A DNA stretch of 64,000 nt from Aurantimonas coralicida_A (GTDB lineage: Bacteria > Pseudomonadota > Alphaproteobacteria > Rhizobiales > Rhizobiaceae): positions 124,001 to 188,000 of the forward strand of contig NZ_JAYXIH010000001.1 in assembly GCF_036016755.1 (NCBI RefSeq), given 5' to 3'. Of this stretch, positions 49,690 through 59,128 are shown piece by piece. Both the position numbers and the translations under genes were made by a program. Within the stretch, counting starts at the first letter, position 1. Each line of letters starts with the position of its first letter. The notes under the pieces are model-generated. The model saw nothing but the letters and a program-made list of their open reading frames with translations. It was not told where the DNA came from and ran no database searches.

Positions 49690-50880
49690 TCATGCCGCGT
49701 GATCTTGTCGGTGCGCGTGCGTGATGCGATTGGCCAATCCGGCATATTCGCTGACGAACCAGTCGAGATCGTCCGCGCTCGTCTCATAACCGAAACTGAC
49801 GCGGATGGCTCCCTCCTCAGCCGAGATCGCCAGTCCCGCTTCCGCCATCGCGGCAACGACGTGGCTGCGGCCGACCTTGCCCGACGAACACGCCGATCCC
49901 GCCGATATCGCGATACCGGCGATGTCGAGTGCCATCTGCGCCGTTTCGCTGCGAAGCCCTAGAGTCGCGACCGCCACCGTATTTGGCAGCCGTTCCGCGT
50001 CCGCGCCGAGCACGACGACACCTGGAAGCGCTTTCCGGATGGCCGCTTCGAGATGGTGGCGCAGTGTCACAAGCCGGTCCGGCATGCTCTCGAAACGTTC
50101 ACGAGCCACGTCGGCAGCCGCGCCGAAGCTTGCTATCGCCGGAACCGATTCGGTGCCGGCCCGCCGCCCCGACTCCTGTCCGCCACCCCGCACCAGCGGA
50201 AACGGACGCGTCGTGGAATGACGAAGGACAAAAGCGCCGACGCCCTTGGCCGCGCCGAGCTTGTGGCCGGAAACCAGCAACACGTCGGCTCCCGTCTCGG
50301 CAAGGTCGAGCGGTATGCGGCCAATCGCCTGCACGGCGTCGACCACCAGCCGGACCGGGCGACCGACGATCGCCGCGTGGATACGATCCAGGGGCTGCAG
50401 GACGCCGGTTTCGGAATTGGCCAGCGTCAGCGCCAGTAGGCCGACATTGCCCTCGCCGAGCCCGGCGGCCCAGGCCGCAAGCGCCTCGCAGTCCACAATG
50501 CCATTCACATCCACCGGCAGACGGGTCACGTGATCCGCCGCGAAGCTGCCGCCTTCGCGAATGCAGGGGTGATCGGTGTCGATGACCGCGAGCTTTTTGA
50601 TCTCCGTCTCCCGACCGTCGATCAACCAACGTTGTGAGAGGGCTGTCATGGCCGCCTCGCTCGCTCCGCTGGTGAAGACGACGTCGGCCGGATCGCACGA
50701 CAACAGGCGGGCGATCGAGCGTCGCGCCTCCTCCACCAGGGCACGCGCGTGGCGCCCCTCGCTATGGACCGACGACGGATTGGCGGCGTCGAGCGCCGAC
50801 ACGAGCGCGTCCCGTGCCTCCTCGAGCAGCGGCGCCGTCGCGTTGTAATCCAGATAGAGGCGTCGCTGGCTTGCGGTCAT
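49690..50880 (-). CDS. sufS2: Cysteine desulfurase, NifS/IscS group, first gene of the suf operon
   Basis: This 396-aa PLP enzyme has YLDYNATAPLLEEA at the N-terminus, the PLP Lys in LLVSGHKLGAAKGVGAF and a group I active-site loop SAGSACSSGKVGRSHV with the catalytic Cys. It resembles the NifS/SufS2 found first in rhizobial suf operons. A strong ICE/Irr-type box and a sigma70-like promoter lie upstream (50980-51029). A 138-nt gap with the GGCTCCCGGAGCC dyad separates it from sufB. The symbol follows Agrobacterium usage. Confidence 0.9.
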   Translation of the reverse strand: MTASQRRLYLDYNATAPLLEEARDALVSALDAANPSSVHSEGRHARALVEEARRSIARLLSCDPADVVFTSGASEAAMTALSQRWLIDGRETEIKKLAVIDTDHPCIREGGSFAADHVTRLPVDVNGIVDCEALAAWAAGLGEGNVGLLALTLANSETGVLQPLDRIHAAIVGRPVRLVVDAVQAIGRIPLDLAETGADVLLVSGHKLGAAKGVGAFVLRHSTTRPFPLVRGGGQESGRRAGTESVPAIASFGAAADVARERFESMPDRLVTLRHHLEAAIRKALPGVVVLGADAERLPNTVAVATLGLRSETAQMALDIAGIAISAGSACSSGKVGRSHVVAAMAEAGLAISAEEGAIRVSFGYETSADDLDWFVSEYAGLANRITHAHRQDHAA

Positions 50881-50979
50881 TCGCTCTCGCAGCGGTTCGA
50901 TTTCGTGGCCGGTCGACGCAAAATTCTTGAATTTTCCGCAGCGCTTGGACTAAAAGACGCCTTCAACGCCGGCCGGTAG

Positions 50980-50996
50980 TTTTGAATCATTCTAAA
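50980..50996 (-). promoter_or_regulatory. Iron control element (ICE, Irr box) upstream of the suf operon
   Basis: TTTTGAATCATTCTAAA differs at one base from the rhizobial ICE consensus TTTAGAANNNTTCTAAA bound by Irr. It lies 100 nt before the first suf gene and immediately downstream of the predicted -10, a position expected for repression. Confidence 0.75.
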
Positions 50997-51000
50997 CTAG

Positions 51001-51029
51001 AGCTTACGAGGCCGCTTTGGCTTCGTCAA
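51001..51029 (-). promoter_or_regulatory. Candidate promoter of the suf operon
   Basis: On the minus strand TTGACG (51024-51029) is 17 nt from TAAGCT (51001-51006), giving a start site near the ICE box. The -35 is good, the -10 weak, as for a regulated promoter. Confidence 0.5.
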
Positions 51030-51072
51030 GAAGCGTCCCGCCGAGCAATCCTGCTCGCCAAGGAAGACAATT

Positions 51073-51747
51073 ATGCCCGAAGTGATCTTCAATGGCCCTG
51101 CCGGCCGCCTGGAAGGCCGGTACCAGGCCGCCAAGGAGAAGAACGCCCCGATCGCCATCGTCCTGCATCCGCATCCGCGGTTCGGCGGCACGATGAACAA
51201 TCAGATCGTTTATCAGCTTTTCTATATGTTCGTCGAACGTGGTTTCACGACGCTACGCTTTAACTTCCGCAGCATTGGCCGCAGCCAAGGCGAATTCGAT
51301 CATGGCGCCGGCGAACTCTCGGACGCCGCCTCGGCACTCGACTGGGTGCAGAGCCTGCATCCCGATTCCAAGCAGTGCTGGGTGGCCGGCTATTCCTTCG
51401 GTTCTTGGATCGGCATGCAGCTTTTGATGCGTCGCCCCGAGATCGAAGGCTTCCTGTCGATTGCCCCGCAGCCGAACTCCTACGATTTTTCGTTCCTGGC
51501 GCCCTGCCCGTCGTCGGGCCTGATCATTCATGGCGATCAGGATCGCGTGGCGCCGCCCAAGGACGTGCAGACGCTCGTCGACAAGCTGAAGACGCAAAAG
51601 GGTATCGTCATCACCCAGAATACGATGGAGGGTGCGAACCACTTCTTCACCGAACATACCGACCAGCTGCTTGCCGAGTGCGCCGACTATCTCGATCGAC
51701 GGCTTGCCGGCGAATTGTCAGACCCGAGGCCCAAACGGCTGAGATAG
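51073..51747 (+). CDS. Alpha/beta hydrolase
   Basis: This 224-aa protein has an alpha/beta hydrolase fold of the dienelactone-hydrolase or DUF-type group: AIVLHPHPRFGGTMNNQIVYQLFYMFVERGFTTLRFNFRSIGRSQGEFDHGAGELSD, with the nucleophile elbow GYSFGSWIGMQL and the late His in GANHFFTEH; Asp in HGDQDRVAPP. It is conserved divergent from the suf operon in rhizobia. AAGGAAG precedes ATG 51073. The substrate is unknown. Confidence 0.9.
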   Translation: MPEVIFNGPAGRLEGRYQAAKEKNAPIAIVLHPHPRFGGTMNNQIVYQLFYMFVERGFTTLRFNFRSIGRSQGEFDHGAGELSDAASALDWVQSLHPDSKQCWVAGYSFGSWIGMQLLMRRPEIEGFLSIAPQPNSYDFSFLAPCPSSGLIIHGDQDRVAPPKDVQTLVDKLKTQKGIVITQNTMEGANHFFTEHTDQLLAECADYLDRRLAGELSDPRPKRLR

Positions 51748-51779
51748 CCAATGACCTCGGTGCAAAGCGGCTTGCCATG

Positions 51780-52931
51780 TCACACCGACGCGACCCGCCT
51801 TAAGGCGGGTCGCACGAGGCTGCCGCCGCTCGACGGCTCGCGGCAGCCGGTGGTCGTCGGCCATGTCAGCGGCCTCCCGTCGAGCGAGCGGACCGCGAGA
51901 TAGGCCCAGGCCTCCGCCTCCATTGCGTCGCCGTCGAAGCCGACCTCCTCGGCCGTGACGACGCGAGCATGCGGCGCGGCGCCATTGCGAAGATCGGCCA
52001 TGATCGCCGGATGCCGCCGCCCGCCGCCGCAGACGATCCACAGTTTCGGCGGTTCGGGAAAATGCGCGGCCGCCTTGAGAATGGCTTGCGCGCTGACGAA
52101 GCAGAGGGTGCGGGCGACGTCCTCCAGCGAGCCGACGCCGGGCGGCGGAACGGCAAAATCGAAGCGATCGAGTGACTTCGGCGCCGCCTGCGCGAAGAAT
52201 TCGGCGGACAGATAGCGTTCGGAAAGCGCGGACAAAATGCCGCCCTCGCTGGCGATCGCGCCGTTCTGGTCGAAGGGAATTCCCGCCTCGCGGTCCAGCC
52301 ACTGGTCGAGCAAGGCGTTGCCGGGACCGGAATCGAAAGCGATGGGGTCATGCTCGCCGTCGAGATAGGTGACGTTGGAAATGCCGCCGATATTGACGAA
52401 GACAACCGGGAGTTCCCGGCATTCGGGCGCCAGATTCTTCGCCAGCGCCGCATGATAGGCGGGAACCAGCGGTGCGCCCTGCCCGCCCTCGGCCATGTCG
52501 TTCGCGCGCATGTCGAAGACGACCGGCAGTCCGAGCATGTCCGCAAGCAGCTGACCGTTCCCGAGTTGCACTGTCACTGCCTTGTCGGGCCGGTGCAGCA
52601 CGGTCTGGCCATGGAACCCTATGATGTCGACAGTCGCGGGGTCGACGTCGCAGTCTGCGAAAAAGCGCCGCACCGCCTCCGCGTGGCGCCGGGTCAATTC
52701 GGTTTCCAAGGCTTGCAGATCACCGGGACGATCGGTCCGGCGGATGATCGACTTCGCGGTTTCGAGCCCCTCGGCGAGACGGCGCCGGAATGCGGCGTCA
52801 TATTCATAGACCCGCGCCGGCCCGCGCTTCACGAGGCCGTCTCCGTCGGTGTCGAGGAGCGCCACGTCGATCCCGTCAAGCGAGGTTCCGCTCATCAGGC
52901 CGATCGCTCGGCGTTGGGGCGTTTCGGCCAA
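51780..52931 (-). CDS. anmK: Anhydro-N-acetylmuramic acid kinase
   Basis: This 383-aa kinase recycles murein by phosphorylating 1,6-anhydro-MurNAc. The N-terminal AIGLMSGTSLDGIDVALLDTDG and VDIIGFHGQTVLHRPDKAVTVQLGNGQLLADMLGLPVVFDMRANDMAEGGQGAPLVPAYHAAL are diagnostic, as are VNIGGISNVTYL and LWIVCGGGRRHPAIMADL. The C-terminal codons include a 24-bp palindrome. It is divergent from tyrS and convergent with the hydrolase gene. Confidence 0.96.
   Translation of the reverse strand: MAETPQRRAIGLMSGTSLDGIDVALLDTDGDGLVKRGPARVYEYDAAFRRRLAEGLETAKSIIRRTDRPGDLQALETELTRRHAEAVRRFFADCDVDPATVDIIGFHGQTVLHRPDKAVTVQLGNGQLLADMLGLPVVFDMRANDMAEGGQGAPLVPAYHAALAKNLAPECRELPVVFVNIGGISNVTYLDGEHDPIAFDSGPGNALLDQWLDREAGIPFDQNGAIASEGGILSALSERYLSAEFFAQAAPKSLDRFDFAVPPPGVGSLEDVARTLCFVSAQAILKAAAHFPEPPKLWIVCGGGRRHPAIMADLRNGAAPHARVVTAEEVGFDGDAMEAEAWAYLAVRSLDGRPLTWPTTTGCREPSSGGSLVRPALRRVASV
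51790..51813. terminator. 24-bp palindrome overlapping the end of anmK
   Basis: GCGACCCGCCTT and AAGGCGGGTCGC form a perfect palindrome, folding into a 10-bp stem with a TTAA loop, between the converging hydrolase and anmK genes. It lies inside the last codons of anmK (RPALRRVASV). It probably acts as a terminator for the hydrolase gene. Confidence 0.55.
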
Positions 52932-53032
52932 AATCGGCTCCGCATCTGGAATTGTTGGTCAGGGCTGGTAAACGGCTCTCGACGAACGAAGGAACCTCAG
53001 CGTTCCCATGAACCTCTCAGGATCACTATCCC

Positions 53033-54286
53033 ATGACCGGTTTCAAGTCCGAGTTTCTGGCGACGCTCTGCGAACGCGGCTTCATTCACCAGACATCCGG
53101 CGACTCCGCCCTCGATGAGCTGTTTCGCACCGAGACCGTCACCAGCTATATCGGTTTCGACCCGACGGCGGCCAGCCTCCATGTCGGATCGCTGATGCAG
53201 ATCATGATGCTGCACTGGATGCAGAAGACCGGCCATCGCCCGATCGCGCTGATGGGCGGCGGCACCGGCATGATCGGCGACCCGTCCTTCAAGGACGAAG
53301 CGCGCAAGCTTCAGACCGTGGAGGGAATCCAGCAGAACCTTGCCGGGATCAGGCGCTCTTTTGAGCGCTATGTCCGCTTCGGCGAGGGTCCGAACGATGC
53401 CGTCATGGTCGACAATGCCGACTGGCTTCTCGACCTCAACTACGTGTCGTTCCTGCGGGACGTCGGACGGCATTTCTCGGTCAACCGGATGCTGTCCTTC
53501 GATTCGGTCAAGCTGCGGCTCGATCGCGAGCAGTCGCTGTCCTTCCTCGAATTCAACTACATGATCCTGCAGGCCTACGATTTCGTCGAGCTTTATCGCC
53601 GCTTTGGCTGCCGGCTGCAGATGGGCGGCTCGGATCAATGGGGCAATATCGTCAACGGCATCGACCTTGGCCGGCGCATGGATGGGGCGGAGCTGTTCGC
53701 CCTCACCTCGCCGCTCCTGACCACCGCTTCGGGCGCCAAGATGGGCAAGACCGCCAGCGGCGCGATCTGGCTGAATGCCGACATGCTCTCGCCTTACGAT
53801 TTCTGGCAGTATTGGCGAAACACCGAGGACGCCGACGTCGGCCGCTTCCTCAAGCTGTACACGACGCTGCCGATGGACGAGATCGCGCGGCTGGAAGCGC
53901 TTGGCGGGTCGGAAATCAATGAGGCGAAGAAGCGCCTCGCCAACGAAGTCACGGCGATGCTGCATGGGCGCGAGGCCGCCGACGAGGCGTCCGAGACGGC
54001 CCGCAAGACCTTCGAGGAAGGCGCGCTGGCCGACACATTGCCGACGATCGAGGTGTCGGCGGCGTCCTTTGAATCCGGCATCGGACTTCTGTCGCTGCTC
54101 GTGTCGGCTGGGCTTGCGGCATCGAATGGCGAGGCGCGGCGGCATGTGAAGGGCGGCGCGGTTCGCCTCAACGACGTGTCGGTTTCTGACGAGCGGCTTA
54201 TGGTGGGACCGCAGAACCTCGCCGAAGGCGTGGCCAAACTGTCGGTCGGGCGCAAAAAGCACGTTCTCGTGCGGCCGGTCGCCTGA
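53033..54286 (+). CDS. tyrS: Tyrosyl-tRNA synthetase
   Basis: This 417-aa class I synthetase has TSYIGFDPTAASLHVGSLMQIMML (HIGH-like HVGS), GGSDQWGNIVNGIDLGRR, and GAKMGKTASGAI (KMSKS-like KMGKT). The C-terminal S4-like domain is visible as GLAASNGEARRHVKGGAVRLNDVSV. It is divergent from anmK, and converges with the AsmA-like gene 21 nt downstream. Confidence 0.96.
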   Translation: MTGFKSEFLATLCERGFIHQTSGDSALDELFRTETVTSYIGFDPTAASLHVGSLMQIMMLHWMQKTGHRPIALMGGGTGMIGDPSFKDEARKLQTVEGIQQNLAGIRRSFERYVRFGEGPNDAVMVDNADWLLDLNYVSFLRDVGRHFSVNRMLSFDSVKLRLDREQSLSFLEFNYMILQAYDFVELYRRFGCRLQMGGSDQWGNIVNGIDLGRRMDGAELFALTSPLLTTASGAKMGKTASGAIWLNADMLSPYDFWQYWRNTEDADVGRFLKLYTTLPMDEIARLEALGGSEINEAKKRLANEVTAMLHGREAADEASETARKTFEEGALADTLPTIEVSAASFESGIGLLSLLVSAGLAASNGEARRHVKGGAVRLNDVSVSDERLMVGPQNLAEGVAKLSVGRKKHVLVRPVA

Positions 54287-54307
54287 AGCGTCTGATCCTC
54301 CGAGGAG

Positions 54308-57300
54308 CTAATATTCGAAGATCCTGCGAAATATCCCCGGCGCGATCGCCGATATCGGATTGACGGTCAAAGTCGGATCGCCGAAGGCGCCAGCCAATCG
54401 GTAGGTTATTCCGATCAGCGCGCCCTCGGCCCCGTTGCCCAGAATGCCGCCGACAAACGGCAGGGCTCCGAACAACCGGTTGATTGCGTAAGCCGGCATG
54501 AACGAGCCGGATATGTCGATCTGCTCGCGAGAGTCGTAGATGGTGCCTTCGAAGCTCGAGCCGAAGATCGGGCCGCGCAGAATGCCATCCTGCGCAACAA
54601 GACGGCCGCCTTCCCAGGCAAGGCCGACGGACGCGGAGTCGAAATAGGCTCGCGACACTTCGAGGTCGCGGCCGATCGCGCCCGCCAAGCTTTGGCTCCC
54701 GGCACGCGTGGTCCCGACCAGGTTTGCCAATCTCGGTTCATCCACCAAGGTGAAATCTTGCAGCGTCAAAGCGCCGCTAAAACCACCTGATGCCAATCCC
54801 GAGAGCTGCAAGCGTGCGCTGCCACCCTGCATGCGCCCATAAAGCCCACCGAATCGGAGCAGCGATCCCGCGTCGTCGGTGGCAAGACTGATCATCCGAT
54901 CCGCCCCGCGTAGCCGGACGGCGAGCTCGATCGAACGGCCGGCTATGGTGTGGGCTGAAAGCGAAATCGCTCCCCCGGCTTTGTAGCGAATTGTTGCATC
55001 CCGAAACTCCTCACCGTCAAAACCCAGCAAGCGCTCGAGCACGATCGTGGCGTCGACGGCCTTGCTTTTACTCGCTTGGCCCGGTTTCGCCGCCAGGCCT
55101 TCCCGGCGAAGCCGATCGAGCATCGCACGGGCGTCCAGGCTGCGCCCGGTCATGTCGAGCACATACCCCTCGTCGCCGCGTATGAGCTGTCCGGAGATGT
55201 CGTCGCCCCGATTTAGAGCCGCACTATCCAGCGTCACGCTCCTGAGACCGGAGCTGTCGGCTTCGATGCTGCCTTTGGCCGAGAAACCCTCTCCCGACAA
55301 TTCGACATTGCGCATCGAGATCTGTTCGCCCGATACGCTCAGATCGAAAGCGAGCATTGCAGGGACACCCGGACCTTTGCTCCAGCCGACCGCCGGCATG
55401 TCAAGTCGTGCCGTCCCGAGATCGAGCCGGGCGTGAAATCCGTCCTGGACGCGCGTCAAACGCGCCGACAGCGGGCCATCGACGATCTCGCCGAGCATCG
55501 GCAACGCTGCGCGAACTTCGTCGTCGGTCAATCGCGCGGTCACGTCGAGCGTCGCCTCGCCGATCGGGTTCGGCCCGATCGGCTGAGAGAATTCCACCCT
55601 GGCGGGAATCCCGTCAATCGCAGCCGCAATGTCTCCGATGGCCGCGCCGGGGGCAAGTGTGACCATCCCGGAGATGGCTTTGATCTCGCGCCCGTCGATC
55701 TGGCGTTTGAGGTCGACCCCATCGAGATCGGCGAAGACCGACCAGCTCTCCAGCCGCTCTTGTTCCGGCGCCGGTTGACCGAGAAGAAATGCCGCTCCGA
55801 CCCCGACCTTCGCTCGGCCGGTCACGTCGTCGCTCCGCCAGCCGAACTTTCGCAAAGCCCCCACCGGCCCGCGGTCGGCCAGCCGAAGCAGCGCCGGCGC
55901 ATCGCCGACGAGATTGAGGGACAGTGACGCGGCCACGCCATGGTCCGCCCGAACGAAATCCAACGACGACGGCACGATGTCGAGGCTCGAAAAGCCGGTG
56001 ATGCTTCCTGCCGCGACCGTGATCAGCGTCGTACCGTCGCGATAGTCCAGCGTTCCGGAAACGGTCTCGACTGCGGGCATGTCGCCGATCGTCGCGAAGG
56101 TGCCATCCTCGAAATCGAGCGCAAGCCGCACTTCATCCCCGATTGGTCCCTCGTCCGGCACTGCGATCTCGGCAAGCCGCGCAAGACTGATATCCAGAGC
56201 GAGCGAACCCGTCGGCACTGATCCGGCCTCTCCAACATGGGCCAGCACCCAGTCGCGCGCCTTGCCGGCGATGAAGAACGGCCAGAACGCTCTGATGTCC
56301 GCAGCCGCCAGCGCAGTTGCGGTCAGTTCCAGCCGAACCCGGTCCGCGGGATTCAGGCCGGTGAGTTCGCCGGTTCCGGCCAGTTCGCCGCGATCGGTTT
56401 TCAGGGACAATTCATCCAATGCGACGTACGCCCCACCGAAATGTACTGCTCCCACCGCCTTGAACGACGCCGATGTCGCCACATCAGAGCGTCCTGCCGT
56501 CGAGGCCAGCCGAGTGGTGCGAAGTTCCAGGCGATGGCGCCCGGAACCGTCCGGGATCAGAGCGATCCGGCCAGCGAACTCCGCCTCGGCCGTCCCGAAA
56601 TCGACGCGCCCATCGCTGATCGTCAGGTGGTCCTCGCCTTCCGCAAGGCTGACGCTGCCCCTAACCGAAGCCACAGGTTGCGTGGCCTTGCCAACGATCC
56701 GGCCGTCATGACCGTTCACGCTCGCGGTGACGCGGCGGCCGGACGCGGTCGTGGCGAGCCAAACGGCGAAGCTTGCCGGCAACACGAGCCCGAGCGCGTC
56801 GTCATCCCCATTCGCCGGCACCCTGCCCCACCGCAGTTCCTGCTCGGACGTTCTTGCCGCGAACTCGACAATTCGCTGCCGGTTCGGATCAAGCTTGGCT
56901 GTCCCGGATAAGGCCAGTGCGTGCGCGGCGACGATGCCCTTGGCGTCCATCGTGAATTGGCCCGAGGCGTCAGCCGCGATCTCGAAGTTCTCAAGTCGGT
57001 CTGCGTCCCGGCCAAGCACGGCAAGATCGCTGACCTCGATACGGCGCAACCCAATGGCCTCGATCGCGACGAAGGGTCGGTCGAGAGCGATAAAGAGGTC
57101 TTCTGCCGCAAACTCCTTGCCGGACAGCAGATGGTCGAAGACAGACGAGTCGAGACGCACGGTCTCGACTGAGAGGCGATCGACGGCGAGCCCCCCACCA
57201 AAGAGCGCGCCCAGGCCGACACCCGCCCGGACGCTGCCGGCGGTTCCAACCGCTTGACCGGTCCGCCGATTCTTGATCGCGACGTCGGAAAAGCGAATAC

Positions 57301-57517
57301 CAAGAGTTCCCGCCGGACCGAATCCGACCTGCTGGCGACCGAACTCAACCGAGAAGGCTGGCCCGACAAACGCCGAGGCGATCCGTTCGGTCTGCCAACG
57401 CAGCAAGTCTTTGCCGCGATCGGTCCACAGCAGTGCGCTAATGGCGATGGCGAGCGCCAGAACAACGAATATGGCGAGACTGGCAAGCCCGGCGACAATC
57501 CGAATCGCGGTTTTCAT
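54308..57517 (-). CDS. Large AsmA-like/DUF3971 envelope protein (YhdP-like)
   Basis: This 1069-aa protein has one N-terminal membrane helix (TAIRIVAGLASLAIFVVLALAIAISALLW) and a long beta-rich periplasmic region ending in a C-terminal AsmA-like domain (GGLYGRMQGGSARLQLSGLASGGFSGALTLQDFTLVDEPRLANLV..., GTIYDSREQIDISGSFMPAYAINRLFGALPFVGGILGNGAEGALIGITYRLAGAFGDPTLTVNPISAIAPGIFRRIFEY). This matches the DUF3971/AsmA-like (YhdP-like) family that bridges the periplasm and helps lipid transport or outer-membrane integrity. ATG 57517 fits a proper signal-anchor start; an upstream ATG at 57571 is less likely. Lipid transport is inferred from the family. Confidence 0.85.
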   Translation of the reverse strand: MKTAIRIVAGLASLAIFVVLALAIAISALLWTDRGKDLLRWQTERIASAFVGPAFSVEFGRQQVGFGPAGTLGIRFSDVAIKNRRTGQAVGTAGSVRAGVGLGALFGGGLAVDRLSVETVRLDSSVFDHLLSGKEFAAEDLFIALDRPFVAIEAIGLRRIEVSDLAVLGRDADRLENFEIAADASGQFTMDAKGIVAAHALALSGTAKLDPNRQRIVEFAARTSEQELRWGRVPANGDDDALGLVLPASFAVWLATTASGRRVTASVNGHDGRIVGKATQPVASVRGSVSLAEGEDHLTISDGRVDFGTAEAEFAGRIALIPDGSGRHRLELRTTRLASTAGRSDVATSASFKAVGAVHFGGAYVALDELSLKTDRGELAGTGELTGLNPADRVRLELTATALAAADIRAFWPFFIAGKARDWVLAHVGEAGSVPTGSLALDISLARLAEIAVPDEGPIGDEVRLALDFEDGTFATIGDMPAVETVSGTLDYRDGTTLITVAAGSITGFSSLDIVPSSLDFVRADHGVAASLSLNLVGDAPALLRLADRGPVGALRKFGWRSDDVTGRAKVGVGAAFLLGQPAPEQERLESWSVFADLDGVDLKRQIDGREIKAISGMVTLAPGAAIGDIAAAIDGIPARVEFSQPIGPNPIGEATLDVTARLTDDEVRAALPMLGEIVDGPLSARLTRVQDGFHARLDLGTARLDMPAVGWSKGPGVPAMLAFDLSVSGEQISMRNVELSGEGFSAKGSIEADSSGLRSVTLDSAALNRGDDISGQLIRGDEGYVLDMTGRSLDARAMLDRLRREGLAAKPGQASKSKAVDATIVLERLLGFDGEEFRDATIRYKAGGAISLSAHTIAGRSIELAVRLRGADRMISLATDDAGSLLRFGGLYGRMQGGSARLQLSGLASGGFSGALTLQDFTLVDEPRLANLVGTTRAGSQSLAGAIGRDLEVSRAYFDSASVGLAWEGGRLVAQDGILRGPIFGSSFEGTIYDSREQIDISGSFMPAYAINRLFGALPFVGGILGNGAEGALIGITYRLAGAFGDPTLTVNPISAIAPGIFRRIFEY

Positions 57518-57723
57518 GGGCAAATCACACGCGTGCCGAACGCAGCGCGCATTGTCGCCATGCCTTCCCACGCGAAAAGATGCTCATTCTCGCTCCTGAA
57601 GATGCGTCGAGGGCGGCATGGCTGCTCCAACACAATAGAGATATTGATAAAAAATTCTGGCAGCCAAGGTTCACAAAACATCCCAAGGCTGATTTCTCAG
57701 GCCCCTGAACTCAATAGGACGAC

Positions 57724-58203
57724 ATGATGGCACTTTCAGCCGGCGATACCTGCCCCGAATTCCGCTTGCCGGATGACAAGGGGGAGATCGTCTCACGCGA
57801 TGATCTGAAGGGCACACCATTCGTTCTTTATTTCTACCCAAAGGACGATACGTCCGGTTGCACGGTTGAAGCTGTTGATTTCTCGCGGCTGAAGGGCGAA
57901 TTCGATTCCCTCGGTGTCCCGGTATTCGGGGTCTCGCCGGATACGGTCAAAAAGCATGGCAAATTCAAGCACAAGCACAATCTAACCGTCCGTCTCCTGT
58001 CGGACGAGGAAAAGCTGCTGCTCGATGCCTGCGGGGTTTGGGTCGAGAAGAGCATGTATGGCCGCCGTTACATGGGCGTCGAACGCACCACCGCGCTGGT
58101 CGGTCCGGACGGCACGATCATTCGGCTCTGGCAGAAGGTGAAAGTGCCGGGGCACGCCGAGGAGGTGCTGGAGGCCGCGCGCCAACTCGCATCCTCGACA
58201 TGA
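57724..58203 (+). CDS. bcp: Thioredoxin-dependent peroxiredoxin, BCP/PrxQ type
   Basis: This 159-aa peroxidase reduces hydroperoxides. The peroxidatic Cys lies in FYPKDDTSGCTVEAVDF near residue 46. The Cys five residues later seen in E. coli Bcp is absent (EAVDF), so it is probably a 1-Cys or atypical form unless the Cys in LLDACGVW resolves it. GVSPDTVKKHGKFKHKHNL and YGRRYMGVERTTALVGPDG are family-typical. Its stop overlaps the next start (ATGA). Confidence 0.94.
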   Translation: MMALSAGDTCPEFRLPDDKGEIVSRDDLKGTPFVLYFYPKDDTSGCTVEAVDFSRLKGEFDSLGVPVFGVSPDTVKKHGKFKHKHNLTVRLLSDEEKLLLDACGVWVEKSMYGRRYMGVERTTALVGPDGTIIRLWQKVKVPGHAEEVLEAARQLASST

Positions 58204-59027
58204 GCAGAGCCAGCAAGGAACCCTCGACGCTTCGGCAAGCGACCATCGAAGCGCTGCGCGAAAGCGACCTCGACGCCAAGGTGGAGCGCACCAACCTCGC
58301 CTGCCGCCTCTGGTTCGGCCGGCGCATAGGCCTGCACGCTCCTGGGGATCCTGCGCTGCCAGATCGGCCCGGCCGCCCGGCCGCCCCGATTCTCGTTTCG
58401 CCGCGCAAGGTCAAACGGCGCTCCGTGCACACGGTCGAGGGCCGCATCGCTCTGATCCACGCGATTGCCCACATCGAGCTGAACGCCATCGACCTCGCGC
58501 TCGACATCGTCGCCCGCTTTGCCAGCGAAGCGGTGCCGCGCTCGTTCTTCGATGGCTGGATGACCGTCGCGCTGGAAGAGGCCAAGCACTTCCGCCTGTT
58601 GGCGCGAAGGCTGGAAGCCCTCGGCTCCCACTATGGCGCCCTGCCCGCCCATGACGGATTGTGGGAGGCCGTGGTAGCGACAGCGCATGATCTCGGCGCC
58701 CGCCTCGCGGTCGTTCCGCTGATCCTCGAAGCGCGGGGGCTGGATGTGACGCCCTCGCTTCTGGAAAAACTGGAAGGTGTCGGCGACGCCGGCACCGCGG
58801 CCATCCTGGAAATCATCTATCGCGACGAGAAAAAGCATGTGGCGATCGGCGCCAAGTGGTTCCGGTTCCTCTGCGCCCGGGAACGGCGCGATCCCGCCGA
58901 GCGCTTTCAAGAACTCGTTCGCGCGAGTTTCCGCGGCCAGGTAAAAGCGCCCTTCAACGATCGCGCCCGATCCGAAGCGGGGTTGACCCCAACCTTCTAT
59001 CGCTCGCTATCGCCGCTTTCCAGCTGA
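58200..59027 (+). CDS. DUF455 family ferritin-like protein
   Basis: This 275-aa protein belongs to DUF455, a ferritin-like four-helix family with a predicted di-iron site: IAHIELNAIDLALDIV (Glu), ALEEAKHFRLLARRL (Glu and ExxH), and YRDEKKHVAIGAKWF (ExxH). The start overlaps the bcp stop (ATGA at 58200). The bcp-DUF455-M23 arrangement is typical of rhizobia. A role in oxidative metabolism or RNA modification is proposed for the superfamily but unproven here. Confidence 0.9.
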   Translation: MSRASKEPSTLRQATIEALRESDLDAKVERTNLACRLWFGRRIGLHAPGDPALPDRPGRPAAPILVSPRKVKRRSVHTVEGRIALIHAIAHIELNAIDLALDIVARFASEAVPRSFFDGWMTVALEEAKHFRLLARRLEALGSHYGALPAHDGLWEAVVATAHDLGARLAVVPLILEARGLDVTPSLLEKLEGVGDAGTAAILEIIYRDEKKHVAIGAKWFRFLCARERRDPAERFQELVRASFRGQVKAPFNDRARSEAGLTPTFYRSLSPLSS

Positions 59028-59128
59028 GAAGCGGAATTGTGAGCAACAGGCAAAGGATCGTTAACCTTAATCGTGTGCAATCGGTTCATCGATGACTGGG
59101 CCTCCGTCCCATCAACGAGGAACGGGAA

